A program made the position numbers and the translations under genes. A DNA stretch of 64,000 nt. Origin: Kiloniellaceae bacterium. GTDB taxonomy: Bacteria; Pseudomonadota; Alphaproteobacteria; Kiloniellales; Kiloniellaceae. This document shows positions 8,330 through 16,804 of the stretch, piece by piece. The notes beneath the pieces were generated by a model. That model saw only the letters and a list, made by a program, of their open reading frames with translations. It was not told the DNA's origin and searched no databases. Positions within the stretch are counted from its first letter, which is position 1; every line of letters begins with the position of its first letter. The DNA lies in the NCBI GenBank assembly GCA_009377535.1, contig WHTV01000008.1, forward strand, positions 1 through 64,000, given 5' to 3'.

Positions 8330-9331
8330 TTGCGCAGCCCGGACAGTTTTTCCACAGCCTTCACCGTGGGAACCACGGCGTTCCAGCTGCCGGCCGACGA
8401 CCGGCCCGGCCAGCACCCCGTGGCGCCGCCGCACGGCGCGCTGGCGCGGCGCATCGAGTGGCCGACCCTGCTGGTGGCCGCGGCGATCTATGGCGGCTTC
8501 GGCCTGCTCACCTGGTTCCATGCCGCCCTGCCCTGGTGGCTCCTCCTGCCGCTCGGCGCCTATCTCGTCGCCTGGCACGGCTCGCTTCAGCATGAGGTGG
8601 TGCACGGCCATCCGACACCCAGCGCGCTGGCCAACGAATTGCTGGTGCTGCCGAGCCTCTGGCTGTGGATCCCCTTCCGGCTCTACCGCGCAACCCACCT
8701 CGCCCATCACAACGACGCGCAGCTGACCGATCCGCTGGCCGACCCGGAGAGCTACTATCTCGATGCGGCCGGCTGGGCCAAGGCCGGTCCGCTGGCCCGC
8801 GGCTTCCTGCGCGCGCACAACACCCTGGCCGGGCGCATGCTGCTCGGCCCGCTGCGCTGCCTCTATGTCTTCTACCGGGCGGAGGTCTTCCGCGCGCTGA
8901 ACGGCGACCGCAGCCACCTCACCGCCTGGGCGATCCACGCCCTCGGCGTGGCTGTCGTGCTCACCTGGGTCATCGCGGTCTGCGGCCTGCCGCTCTGGCA
9001 GTTCCTGTTGCTCTTCGTCTATCCGGGGATCGCCCTCACCCTGGTGCGCTCCTTCCTCGAGCACCAGGCGCGCCCGGAGGTCAGCGAGCGCTCGGTCATC
9101 GTCGAGGCGGGACCGCTGATGAGCCTGCTGTTCCTCAACAACAACCTCCACCTCGTGCACCACGACAAGCCGGGCCTGCCGTGGTACCGCCTGCCGGCCT
9201 TCTACCGCCAGCGCCGCGCACTCTTCCTCGCCTCTAACGGCGGCTACTACTTCAAGGGCTACCGCGAGGTCTTCCGCCGCCACTTCCTGCGCCCCAAGGA
9301 ACTGCCTCTGCATCCGGCGGCGTTGGTATAA
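8330..9331 (+). CDS. membrane fatty acid desaturase-like protein
   Basis: The 333-residue protein has the three histidine clusters of membrane di-iron desaturases: HEVVHGH near residue 88, HLAHH near 123 and LHLVHH near 273. Four or more hydrophobic segments lie around them. The start is probably the TTG at 8330, with GAGG upstream; no ATG or GTG gives a better fit. Members introduce double bonds or hydroxylate lipid or carotenoid chains. The gene stands alone on the plus strand and converges with the adenylate cyclase gene. Confidence 0.85.
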   Translation: MRSPDSFSTAFTVGTTAFQLPADDRPGQHPVAPPHGALARRIEWPTLLVAAAIYGGFGLLTWFHAALPWWLLLPLGAYLVAWHGSLQHEVVHGHPTPSALANELLVLPSLWLWIPFRLYRATHLAHHNDAQLTDPLADPESYYLDAAGWAKAGPLARGFLRAHNTLAGRMLLGPLRCLYVFYRAEVFRALNGDRSHLTAWAIHALGVAVVLTWVIAVCGLPLWQFLLLFVYPGIALTLVRSFLEHQARPEVSERSVIVEAGPLMSLLFLNNNLHLVHHDKPGLPWYRLPAFYRQRRALFLASNGGYYFKGYREVFRRHFLRPKELPLHPAALV

Positions 9332-9348
9332 GCGAGAAAGGGCCGCGC

Positions 9349-10932
9349 CTACTCCGCCTGCGGCGCGGGGCCGGCCTTGCTGGCGAGGGCCGCCATGGCG
9401 TTCTGCAGGGTGCCTTTCAGGCGCTGGGCGTCGCCGTCGGTCAGCATGTCGATGTCGATGAAGACGTTCATGCCGTTGCCGTAGGCGTTGAACACGCCGG
9501 CCGGCGCTTCCGCGGCCTCGCCCTCGACCACGTAGGGCACCACGTCGCGGTTGATGCCCTTGACCCGGATGGGATCGAGCCGGCGCACACGCACGAAATC
9601 CTGCACCAGGGCGAAGGTCTCGTAGCTCACCACGATGCTGCCCGGCTCGGCGATGGACTGCAGGCGGGCGGCCAGGTTGGCTTCGGCACCGATGATGGTG
9701 TAGTCCATGCGGTCGCTGCTGCCGAAATTGCCCACGTTGCAGTAGCCGGTGTTGATGCCCATGCGCACCATGAAGGGATCCTGCAGGCTGCGCCGCCGGC
9801 GCCATTCGGCGTTGAGCTCGGCGAGGCGGTGCTGCATCTCGATGGCCATGCGCAGGCAGGCGCGGGCATCCTCCACCACGCCCTTGGTCTCGGGGTCGCC
9901 GAAGAAGGCAAGTATGGCGTCACCGATGAACTTGTCGACCGTCGCGCCGTGCGCCGCCGCAATGGTCGACATCTCCGTGAAGTACTCGTTCAGGAGGTCC
10001 GTCAGCTCTTCCGGCTGCAGGCGCTCCGACATCGAGGTGAAGTTCTGGATGTCGGAGAAGAAGATGGTCAGCTTCTTGCGCTCGGTCGAGATGGCGACGT
10101 CCTTCTCGCCGCTGAAGATACTCTTGTAGATCTGCGGCGAGAGGTACTTGGCGATCTTCATGGAGACCGTGGCGAGGAAGGAGTTGGCGGTCTCCAGCTC
10201 CGCGTTCATGCGCCGCATGGCGCGCGCCTGGCGCGACTGCAGTACCACGAAGGAGCCGCCGGCCGCGCCGGCCAGCAGCAGGTAGGCCAGCAGATACTTG
10301 AAGGAGAGGATGTTGGCGGCGATGGGCTGTTCGACGGTGATCGCCTGGATGCCGCGCACGTCGCCGACCTGCCAGTTGTGCCTCGGGCTCTCCGGATGGG
10401 CGTTGTGACAGGCGACGCAGGCCTCGCCCATGATGACCGGCGCGGCAACGCGGACGCGCCGGTTGATGAACGAGCCCGTAGTCTCCGAGACGATCGCATC
10501 CGCCCCTGTCCCTTCGCGGAACCGCTCGATGGCACGGCTTTCAAAGTCGTCCAGTTCGTGCGGCGCGCGGTTGGCGAAGGGATAGTCGGAAACGAAGCGG
10601 TAGGCGACGATGCCCTCCTTGGCACCGATCACCTCGCCCAGTTCGATCGACAGCGTCGCCGGGATGGGTATGGCGCCGGGGACATCGTGGTAGTTGTGCA
10701 GGGCGCGCGTCTTGTCGGGTGCGTTGATAACGCGCTCGACCACATTGCGCGCGTAGTAGCCTCTGATGTCGCTGATGACCGAACTGAGGCCACTGGCCTG
10801 CGCGTGCAAGGTCTGGTCCGACAGGTTGCGCAGATCGAGCCACACCGCCAACGGCAGCAGGACCAATCCCAGCACGACGGCAACGGCCAGCAACTGTGGC
10901 CGCACGACCGGGGAACTGACGGGCTTTCGCAT
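9349..10932 (-). CDS. membrane adenylate/guanylate cyclase with Tll0287-like sensor domain
   Basis: The 527-residue protein has an N-terminal membrane helix (about 12-30), a periplasmic DUF3365/Tll0287-like domain with CVACH (a c-type haem attachment motif, about 172-176), a second helix near 212-232 and a class III cyclase domain. The cyclase carries FFSDIQNFT and DKFIGDAILAFFG, which hold the two metal-binding Asp residues, and GINTGYCNVGNFG. The layout suggests that a periplasmic redox or gas signal sensed by haem controls cyclic nucleotide production. No partner gene is adjacent. Confidence 0.88.
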   Translation of the reverse strand: MRKPVSSPVVRPQLLAVAVVLGLVLLPLAVWLDLRNLSDQTLHAQASGLSSVISDIRGYYARNVVERVINAPDKTRALHNYHDVPGAIPIPATLSIELGEVIGAKEGIVAYRFVSDYPFANRAPHELDDFESRAIERFREGTGADAIVSETTGSFINRRVRVAAPVIMGEACVACHNAHPESPRHNWQVGDVRGIQAITVEQPIAANILSFKYLLAYLLLAGAAGGSFVVLQSRQARAMRRMNAELETANSFLATVSMKIAKYLSPQIYKSIFSGEKDVAISTERKKLTIFFSDIQNFTSMSERLQPEELTDLLNEYFTEMSTIAAAHGATVDKFIGDAILAFFGDPETKGVVEDARACLRMAIEMQHRLAELNAEWRRRRSLQDPFMVRMGINTGYCNVGNFGSSDRMDYTIIGAEANLAARLQSIAEPGSIVVSYETFALVQDFVRVRRLDPIRVKGINRDVVPYVVEGEAAEAPAGVFNAYGNGMNVFIDIDMLTDGDAQRLKGTLQNAMAALASKAGPAPQAE

Positions 10933-11154
10933 GGCAGACTCCCAAAAAAAACCGCGGCGGCGGGAACCCTAACGCAAGATGACCGAGTACGAACAGCGCG
11001 GCAAGGCGGCGCTTAGGAGGTAAGCCGGAGCCGCCTTTCGCGCGGTGATCTTCAAGACCGCTACCGGCGTCAACCAGGGCTCAAGTCGGCAGGTATAAAG
11101 GCCTATGCAGCGACTGTGGTGCCCTCGCGGCGGCGACGCAGCAGGCACCCGCAG

Positions 11155-12093
11155 CTACCGGGAGGCGCTGCGTGGCCCGGCGGAAACGCCTTCCGCCGTC
11201 TGAACGCAGCCGGCTGCGACGGCGGCGCGCATCAGCTTGCGCTCGCGGTAGAAGGTGTAGATGCCGGTAACGACGACGACGGTTGCGCCGATGAGGGTCC
11301 AGCCGTCGGGGATGTCGCCGAACACCAGGACGCCGAGGATGATCGCCCAGATCAGGATGGTGTAGCGGAAGGGCGAGACAACGGCGACCTCCCCCGCCCG
11401 CATGGCCTTGATGGAGAAGAGATAGCCGAAGAAGAGAAAGCCCGACGAGGCCGACAGCAGGCCGAATTGCTCCAGGCCCAGCGGCTGCCACGCGCGGGTG
11501 AGCGACACCGCGCCGGCGAAGGCCGCCGTCAGGATCGCCGTCACGAAGGCGACGTAGAGCGACGGTATGGCGTGCGAGAAGCTGCGCGTCGAGAGATCGC
11601 GCAGCACCATGAAGCCCACCGCGCCCAACGCCCAGAAGGCGTAGGCGTTGAAGCCCTCGGCGCCCGGTCGCACGATGATCATGACGCCGGTGAAGCCGAC
11701 CGCGATGGCGCTGTAGCGCCGCCAGCCGACCTGCTCGCCGAACACCAGCGCGGCGGCCAGGGTGATGGCCAGCGGGATCGCCTGGATGATCGCCATCGCG
11801 TTGGCGATCGGCATGTGATAGAGCGCCGTCAGGAAGCAGACCGCGCTGCCGATTTCCCCCACCACGCGCAGCCCGAGCGCGCGGGCGTCGGCGCGCGACG
11901 GCCGATGGGCGATTTCCCGGCGGGCCAGCGCCACCGCGCCGATCAGCAGCGACAGCAAAAGGCCGCGCAGGAAGATCGCCTGGAACAGTTCCAGGTCGGC
12001 GAAGACCAGCTTCATCATGGTGTCGTTGAGCACGAAGCCGGCCATGGCCACCGACATGAAGAAGGCGCCGCGAAGATTGTCGGAAGAAACCAA
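11155..12093 (-). CDS. EamA/DMT-family transporter
   Basis: The 312-residue protein has about ten hydrophobic helices in two repeats, as in drug/metabolite transporters of the EamA group. Typical segments are ALYHMPIANAMAIIQAIPL in the first half and SPFRYTILIWAIILGVLVFGD in the second. The TTG at 12093 is the apparent start. It ends about 220 bp from the cyclase start and lies 45 bp downstream of the MttB-family gene on the same strand, so read-through from that gene is possible. Substrates of the family include amino acids and metabolites. None can be assigned here. Confidence 0.82.
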   Translation of the reverse strand: MVSSDNLRGAFFMSVAMAGFVLNDTMMKLVFADLELFQAIFLRGLLLSLLIGAVALARREIAHRPSRADARALGLRVVGEIGSAVCFLTALYHMPIANAMAIIQAIPLAITLAAALVFGEQVGWRRYSAIAVGFTGVMIIVRPGAEGFNAYAFWALGAVGFMVLRDLSTRSFSHAIPSLYVAFVTAILTAAFAGAVSLTRAWQPLGLEQFGLLSASSGFLFFGYLFSIKAMRAGEVAVVSPFRYTILIWAIILGVLVFGDIPDGWTLIGATVVVVTGIYTFYRERKLMRAAVAAGCVQTAEGVSAGPRSASR

Positions 12094-12138
12094 GAGCGTG
12101 ATCCGGTGAAAGGCTAAGTCGGTGACCTATAGCCCATT

Positions 12139-13701
12139 TCAGGCGGCCTCCGCACCCCCTTCGGCGGTGCGGCGCAGCACGAAGTCGTCGAGGGCCTCGC
12201 GGATCGCCGGGTCCAGCGGCGGCGGGGCGAAGTCCGCCAGCACCGCCTTGTAGAGCCGGTTGGCGCGCTGGGTCGCCGTCTCGCTGCCGGCCTCCTCCCA
12301 GGTCTCGAAGTTGCGCCAGTCCGAGAGCATCGGGCTGTAGAAGGCGGTCTCGTAGCGCGCCAGGGTGTGGGCGGCACCGAAGAAGTGCCCGCCGGGGCCG
12401 ACCTCGCGGATGGCCTCGAAGCCGAGGGAGTCTTCGCTGACCTCCAGCGGGCTGAGCACCTCGCTCATCATCTGCAGCATCTCGGCGTCCAGCACGAACT
12501 TCTCGAAGGAGGCGCAGAGCCCGCCCTCCAGCCAGCCGGCGCCGTGCATGACGAAGTTGGCCTGCCCCATCACCGCGCCCCACAGCGACATCTGCGATTC
12601 ATAGGCCGCCTGCACGTCGACGCAGTTGGCGGCGTTGGCGTTGGAGGAGCGGTAGGGAATACGGAGGTGGCGCGCCAGCTGGCCGCCGGCGATGGCGGCG
12701 CGGGTGTATTCCGGCGTGCCGAAGGCCGGTGCCCCGGACTTCATGTCGACGTTGGAGGTGAAGCCGCCGTAGATCACCGGCGCGCCCGGGTTGACGAGCT
12801 GCGCCAGCGCGAGGCCGGCCATGGCCTCGGCATGCTGCTGGGCGAGCGCGCCGGCCAGGGTCGCCGGACTCATGGCGCCGGACAGCGTGAAGGGCGTGAT
12901 GGCGACCACCTGGTTGTGGCGTGCCATCTCGATGACGCCCTCGATCATCGGCCCGTCCAAGCGCAGCGGCGAGGAGGTGTTGACGATGGTGAAGAGCCGC
13001 GGCGCCTCCAACAGCTCCGCTTCCGTCAGGCCATGGCCGAGGCGCACCAGCTCCAGCGCGTCGAGGATGCGGGTGCGTCCCAGGGAATAGGCGTGGAACA
13101 CCTTGTCGGTCAGCGTCAGGCAGTCGCGGATGCAATCGAGGTGGCGGGTCGCCGGGTGCAGGTCGACCGGCTCGACCGGATAGCCGGCGACGAAGTGGAC
13201 GACGTTGAAGGCCTGCGAGAGCCTGAGGAAGTTCTGGTAATCGCGGTAGCTGCCGGGCCGCCGGCCGCCGTCGAGGTCGGAGGCATTGGGCGCCGAGGCG
13301 ACCGAGCCGAAGGCGATGTGCCGCCCGCCGATGGGCAGGTCGTGGGCCGGGTTGCGCGCGTGCAGGGTGAACTGCGCCGGCGCACTGGCCAGGGCCTGCC
13401 GGATCAGGCCGCGGTCGAAGCGCACGCGCTGGCTGCCCGGCGTGACCGCCGCCCCGGCCCTGGCCAGAATCGCGAGGGCCTCAGGGTGGAGGAAGTCCAT
13501 GCCGATCTCTTCCAGGATGCGGAAGGCGGCGTCGCTGATCATCTCGACCTGCTCGGGCGTCAGCACCTCGAGCGGCTGGTAGGGCGATTCCGGCACCCGC
13601 CACGGCAGCTGCTTCAGGCCCGCCGTCCCCCGGCTGTCGCCGGCGCCCGCCCTCGCTCCGGCACCCTGGCGCGCGCGCCGGCGCGTGGCGTCCCTGGTCA
13701 T
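12139..13701 (-). CDS. MttB-family corrinoid methyltransferase (non-pyrrolysine)
   Basis: The 520-residue protein belongs to the trimethylamine methyltransferase MttB superfamily (COG5598), recognised by its TIM-barrel segments such as GPMIEGVIEMARHNQVVAITPFTLSGAMSP, read here in parts. There is no in-frame amber codon, so it is a non-pyrrolysine member. A Desulfitobacterium relative is an established glycine betaine:corrinoid methyltransferase. The ATG at 13701 has AGGAA upstream and overlaps the stop of a six-codon leader. Longer frames would run through the operators. Two HutC-type boxes lie 65-102 bp upstream, linking it to histidine catabolism. A divergent FAD oxidoreductase is its neighbour. 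The substrate is inferred, not shown. Confidence 0.85.
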   Translation of the reverse strand: MTRDATRRRARQGAGARAGAGDSRGTAGLKQLPWRVPESPYQPLEVLTPEQVEMISDAAFRILEEIGMDFLHPEALAILARAGAAVTPGSQRVRFDRGLIRQALASAPAQFTLHARNPAHDLPIGGRHIAFGSVASAPNASDLDGGRRPGSYRDYQNFLRLSQAFNVVHFVAGYPVEPVDLHPATRHLDCIRDCLTLTDKVFHAYSLGRTRILDALELVRLGHGLTEAELLEAPRLFTIVNTSSPLRLDGPMIEGVIEMARHNQVVAITPFTLSGAMSPATLAGALAQQHAEAMAGLALAQLVNPGAPVIYGGFTSNVDMKSGAPAFGTPEYTRAAIAGGQLARHLRIPYRSSNANAANCVDVQAAYESQMSLWGAVMGQANFVMHGAGWLEGGLCASFEKFVLDAEMLQMMSEVLSPLEVSEDSLGFEAIREVGPGGHFFGAAHTLARYETAFYSPMLSDWRNFETWEEAGSETATQRANRLYKAVLADFAPPPLDPAIREALDDFVLRRTAEGGAEAA

Positions 13702-13718
13702 GTCGTTTCCTGGGCCAT
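13698..13718 (-). CDS. possible six-codon leader peptide before the MttB gene
   Basis: An ATG at 13718 has a strong ribosome site (GAGGAGG, 5-6 bp upstream) and encodes MAQETT before a TGA that overlaps the ATG of the MttB gene (ATGA). The downstream start has a weaker site of its own. This arrangement would couple translation. It may be chance. Confidence 0.35.
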   Translation of the reverse strand: MAQETT

Positions 13719-13765
13719 GTAGCCTCCTCGGCGGCCGTGAGAGGCCGCCCGTTTCCGCTTTCAAA

Positions 13766-13777
13766 TTGTATATACAA
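13766..13777. promoter_or_regulatory. HutC-type operator, copy 1 at the MttB gene
   Basis: TTGTATATACAA is a perfect 12-bp palindrome, identical to the boxes before hutG/hutC, hutU and hutH in this window. It matches the TGTATATACA core known for HutC in proteobacteria. It lies 65 bp upstream of the MttB start. Confidence 0.8.
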
Positions 13778-13791
13778 GCTGCGACCGTCTC

Positions 13792-13803
13792 TTGTATATA
13801 CGA
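13792..13803. promoter_or_regulatory. HutC-type operator, copy 2 at the MttB gene
   Basis: TTGTATATACGA differs from the perfect box at one base. Its centre is 26 bp from that of copy 1, and it is the only tandem pair in the window. It lies between the MttB gene and the divergent FAD oxidoreductase gene, whose start is 216 bp away. The rest of this 318-bp gap shows only a short repeat, CTGACT-CCC-AGTCAG, at 13984-13998. Confidence 0.7.
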
Positions 13804-14019
13804 CAATGGATTGTCTCTCCGGCCCAAGAACGCGCGAAGGTTCAGGCGGTCACAGAACGCCCCGGCGGCAATCGAGAATAGGTCGGAATGTTGCCGGCCG
13901 GCGCAGGTGGGGGGACGGCGCGATCCCCTTAGCGGACCATGCGGTCAAGGTGGGCGCCGGGCGACGCAGACCGTCGCGAATATCTGACTCCCAGTCAGCG
14001 TAACAGGGAAACCACCACC

Positions 14020-15354
14020 ATGACCGTATTTCCGGATTCGAAAACCTATGTCATCGCCGGCGCCGGCATCCACGGGCTGTCCACCGCCTGGCATCTGGCG
14101 ATGGAGCTGGAGGCCCGCGGCAAGGGCTCCGGCAAGGACATCGTCGTCCTCGACAAGTCCGCGCCCGGCGCGGGCGCCAGCGGCATCGCCTGCGGTTGCG
14201 TGCGCAACTTCTACATGACCGAGGCGCTGCATCCCATCCTGCGTCATTCCGTCGACGTCTGGATGTCGGACCCCGTGCGCTTCGGCTTCCAGCAGGTCGG
14301 CTACATTTCCGTCGGCGAAGAGAACCAGACGGCCGACTACGAGAAGATCACCAAGAGCCAGAACGCTTGCGGCTACCACTCCGACGTCTACGCCGGCAAG
14401 GACGCGCACAACTTCCTGAAGGGCTACTGGCCCGACTTCAACACCGAGAAGGTGGGCGTCGTGCTGCACGAGCGTCCCTCCGGCTATGCCGGCACCCGCC
14501 AGGCGGTTGCCGGGCTGGCCGAGAAGTGCGCCCAGTATGGCGTGCAGATCCTCTCCGGCGTGGAGGTCACCGGCTACGACGTAACCAACGGGCGGATTTC
14601 CAAGCTGCGCACCAACCAGGGCGACATCGCCTGCGACGTCGCCGTGCTGTGCTACGGCGCCTGGATCGGCAAGCACTGGGAAATGCTGGGCAAGCCGGAC
14701 ACGCTGGAGGCCAAGTACCCGGACGGCGGCAGCAACACCCTCGACATGTGGACCTACTGGCGCCTGCTGGAAGGCGAGGTCTACGTCGACCAGCCCTACC
14801 GCGACAGCCGCGACCTCGACCCGCCGGTGCTGCACGTCGAGCTGATGAACACGCCGGTGATCAACGAGGAGACCGGCAAGGAAATCTCCGACCACCTCTA
14901 TGTCTACTGGAAGAACGGCGCCGAGCGCATGGAGCGTGCCGGCGTGCAGGGCGGCACCATTCCGATCAAGATCGGCAACAGGGCGGCGGTCGACCCCTAT
15001 GGCTGGGACAACAAGGACTATCAGGCCGACGACTGGTTCGCGGACTACCTGACCGCTTCCATGGCCTACCTGATGAAGCGCTTCAAGGGGCACCGCCAGA
15101 ACTTCAAGGAGCGGCCGAACGGCGGCATCGGCGCCTTCACGCCGGACAACGTGCCGATCTTCGATTGGATCATGCCCAACGCCTACATGATCGCGGACTC
15201 CAACCACGGCTTCAAGATGACCGGCGTCGGCAAGCTGGTCGCGAAGATCCTGGCGGGCGACAACCGGGTCGCCGAACTGGAGCCCTTCGCCTTGTCGCGC
15301 TTCGCCGGCGGGCGCACTTTCGGGGCCTCCAACAGCCACTGCCCCTGGGTGTGA
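14020..15354 (+). CDS. FAD-dependent amine oxidoreductase (DadA/sarcosine oxidase beta-like)
   Basis: The 444-residue protein has an N-terminal dinucleotide-binding motif (VIAGAGIHGLSTAWHL, near residue 10) and the C-terminal layout of D-amino-acid dehydrogenase, glycine oxidase and dimethylglycine or sarcosine oxidase enzymes. Such proteins oxidise secondary or tertiary amines, often releasing methyl groups as formaldehyde. The ATG at 14020 follows CAGGGAA. It is divergent from the HutC-box MttB gene, which suggests it acts on the tertiary amine left after the first demethylation. It is distinct from the soxB gene at the right end. The exact substrate is unknown. Confidence 0.82.
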   Translation: MTVFPDSKTYVIAGAGIHGLSTAWHLAMELEARGKGSGKDIVVLDKSAPGAGASGIACGCVRNFYMTEALHPILRHSVDVWMSDPVRFGFQQVGYISVGEENQTADYEKITKSQNACGYHSDVYAGKDAHNFLKGYWPDFNTEKVGVVLHERPSGYAGTRQAVAGLAEKCAQYGVQILSGVEVTGYDVTNGRISKLRTNQGDIACDVAVLCYGAWIGKHWEMLGKPDTLEAKYPDGGSNTLDMWTYWRLLEGEVYVDQPYRDSRDLDPPVLHVELMNTPVINEETGKEISDHLYVYWKNGAERMERAGVQGGTIPIKIGNRAAVDPYGWDNKDYQADDWFADYLTASMAYLMKRFKGHRQNFKERPNGGIGAFTPDNVPIFDWIMPNAYMIADSNHGFKMTGVGKLVAKILAGDNRVAELEPFALSRFAGGRTFGASNSHCPWV

Positions 15355-15391
15355 TGTCTGCAGAAGAGACGACGCCCGTGCCAACACTTAA

Positions 15392-15488
15392 CTGTCATTG
15401 CCGGGCTTGACCCGGCAATCCATGGCAGTCTCAGACCGACTGGTGCAGGCGGCAGCATGGACCCTCGCGTCAAGCGCGAGGGTGACAG
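15392..15488. repeat. dispersed palindromic repeat with two hairpins
   Basis: The element opens with CTGTCA and closes with TGACAG. Inside are two hairpins: ATTGCCGGGCTTGACCCGGCAAT near 15398-15419, read in two parts, and ACCCTCGCGTCAAGCGCGAGGGT near 15461-15483. The same plan is seen at 33147-33266. This type of intergenic repeat is common in alphaproteobacterial genomes. It lies 38 bp after the FAD oxidoreductase gene. Confidence 0.75.
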
Positions 15489-15501
15489 TGTGAGCAGCCG
15501 A

Positions 15502-15535
15502 GGGCGGGGCCGCAGCGGCCCCGCCCTTTCCTTTT
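15502..15535 (+). terminator. rho-independent terminator after the FAD oxidoreductase gene
   Basis: GGGCGGGGCC (15502-15511) pairs perfectly with GGCCCCGCCC (15517-15526) around a 5-nt loop, followed by TTTCCTTTT on the plus strand. It lies at the meeting point with the convergent SRPBCC gene. Confidence 0.8.
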
Positions 15536-16017
15536 CACAGCTTCGCCGCCAGCGCGGCGAGCTGGTCGGCGCACTGGCCCCAGCCCTCGTGGAAGCCCAT
15601 CTGCTCGTGCCGCTCGCAGTCCTCGGCCGTCCAGTGACGCGCCCGCGCGGTGTAGCGCGTCTTGCCGCCCTCGTCTTCGAAGGTGATGATACCCGTGAAG
15701 AAAGGCTTCTCGGACGGCTCCCAGGGCTTGCTGTAGGCGTCGGTGAAGACGATGCGCTCGTTCTTCACGACTTCCAGGTAGACGCCGCGCAGCGGCATGT
15801 CCTCGCCTTCCGGGCTTTTCATGATGATGAAGTTTGCGCCGCCCGTGCGCACGTCGAGCTCGGCATGCGGCACCGTATAGGGCAGCGGCGCGAACCACTG
15901 CTTCAGCAGCTCGGGTTCGGTCCAGCAGCGGAAAAGCTTCTCGCGCGGCGCGTCGATGAGGCGGGTGAGCACGAGCTCGAGCTTTGCGGCAGGCGCCGCT
16001 TTGGCTTTGGCAGTCAT
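15535..16017 (-). CDS. SRPBCC (AHSA1-like) protein
   Basis: This 160-residue protein has the START/Bet v1-like fold pattern of AHSA1 proteins: ELVLTRLIDAPREKLFRCWT at the start, LLKQWFAP near residue 37, and a C-terminal GFHEGWGQCADQLAAL helix. It is the last gene of a minus-strand run led by an ArsR regulator. Related clusters with several SRPBCC and VOC genes are common in proteobacteria, but their substrates are unknown. Confidence 0.85.
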   Translation of the reverse strand: MTAKAKAAPAAKLELVLTRLIDAPREKLFRCWTEPELLKQWFAPLPYTVPHAELDVRTGGANFIIMKSPEGEDMPLRGVYLEVVKNERIVFTDAYSKPWEPSEKPFFTGIITFEDEGGKTRYTARARHWTAEDCERHEQMGFHEGWGQCADQLAALAAKL

Positions 16018-16037
16018 GTCTGTCTCCAGTATCGATG

Positions 16038-16766
16038 TTATTCCGCCGCCGAGTGGCGCTCGGCCGGCGCGGCGTCGTCGTAGCGGTCGTGGTGGCGCAC
16101 CCAGTTCATCACCGAGGTCTCGTTGCGGCCCTGCGGGACCAGGTCGAGGAAACTGAACGCGCCGATCAGGCTCTCAGCCCCGCGGGAATAAGTCGAGTAG
16201 GTATGGAAGACCCTGCCCTTCTCATCCTTGTAGAAGACGCTGCAGCCGTGCAGTTCCTCCATCGGCGGCTTGGCCGTGCCATAGTTGTAGAGGGCCTCGC
16301 CGCTCGCCATCTCCTCCTCCGTGAAGGTCACGCGATAGTCGTGGTTGAAGTCGCTGCCGAAGGATGAGACCCAGGCGAAGCGCCAGCCCATGCGCCGCTT
16401 GAAGGCCTCGATCTCCTTCAGCGGTGCGCGCGAGACGGCGACGAAGGTCAGGTCCGCCTGCTCGAAGTGCTGGCGGGCCGCGTCTACATGGTCGGCCATG
16501 AAGGAGCAGCCGGTGCAGCCCTCGCCCCAGCCCGGGGCGAGCATGAAGTGCTGGACGAAGAGCTGGCTGCGGCCGGCGAACAGCTCTGCCAGCCGCGCCG
16601 GGCCGTCGGGCCCCTCGAAGACGTAGTCCTTCTCCACCCTGACCCAGGGTAGCGCGCGGCGCGCCTCGAGCAGCTTGTCGCGCTGCCGCGTCAGCGCCTT
16701 CTCGGCCTCCAGGTGCGCCTTGCGCGCCGTCAGCCAGTCCTCGCGGGATACCACCGGATGTTCCAT
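16038..16766 (-). CDS. DUF899 (thioredoxin-like fold) protein
   Basis: The 242-residue protein matches DUF899: VSREDWLTARKAHLEAEKAL at the start, LFVQHFMLAPGWGEGCTGCSF near residues 75-95 (read in parts), then ADHVDAARQHF. A C-x-x-C sits at GCTGCS, where thioredoxin-fold proteins hold their redox pair. The ATG at 16766 is preceded by GAGGAGCAAGG, a good ribosome site. Its length is normal for the family. The role is unknown. It lies inside the ArsR/SRPBCC operon. Confidence 0.85.
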   Translation of the reverse strand: MEHPVVSREDWLTARKAHLEAEKALTRQRDKLLEARRALPWVRVEKDYVFEGPDGPARLAELFAGRSQLFVQHFMLAPGWGEGCTGCSFMADHVDAARQHFEQADLTFVAVSRAPLKEIEAFKRRMGWRFAWVSSFGSDFNHDYRVTFTEEEMASGEALYNYGTAKPPMEELHGCSVFYKDEKGRVFHTYSTYSRGAESLIGAFSFLDLVPQGRNETSVMNWVRHHDRYDDAAPAERHSAAE

Positions 16767-16804
16767 GGTCCTTGCTCCTCGCTTCGGGTTTGCTTGCTTC
16801 CGCC

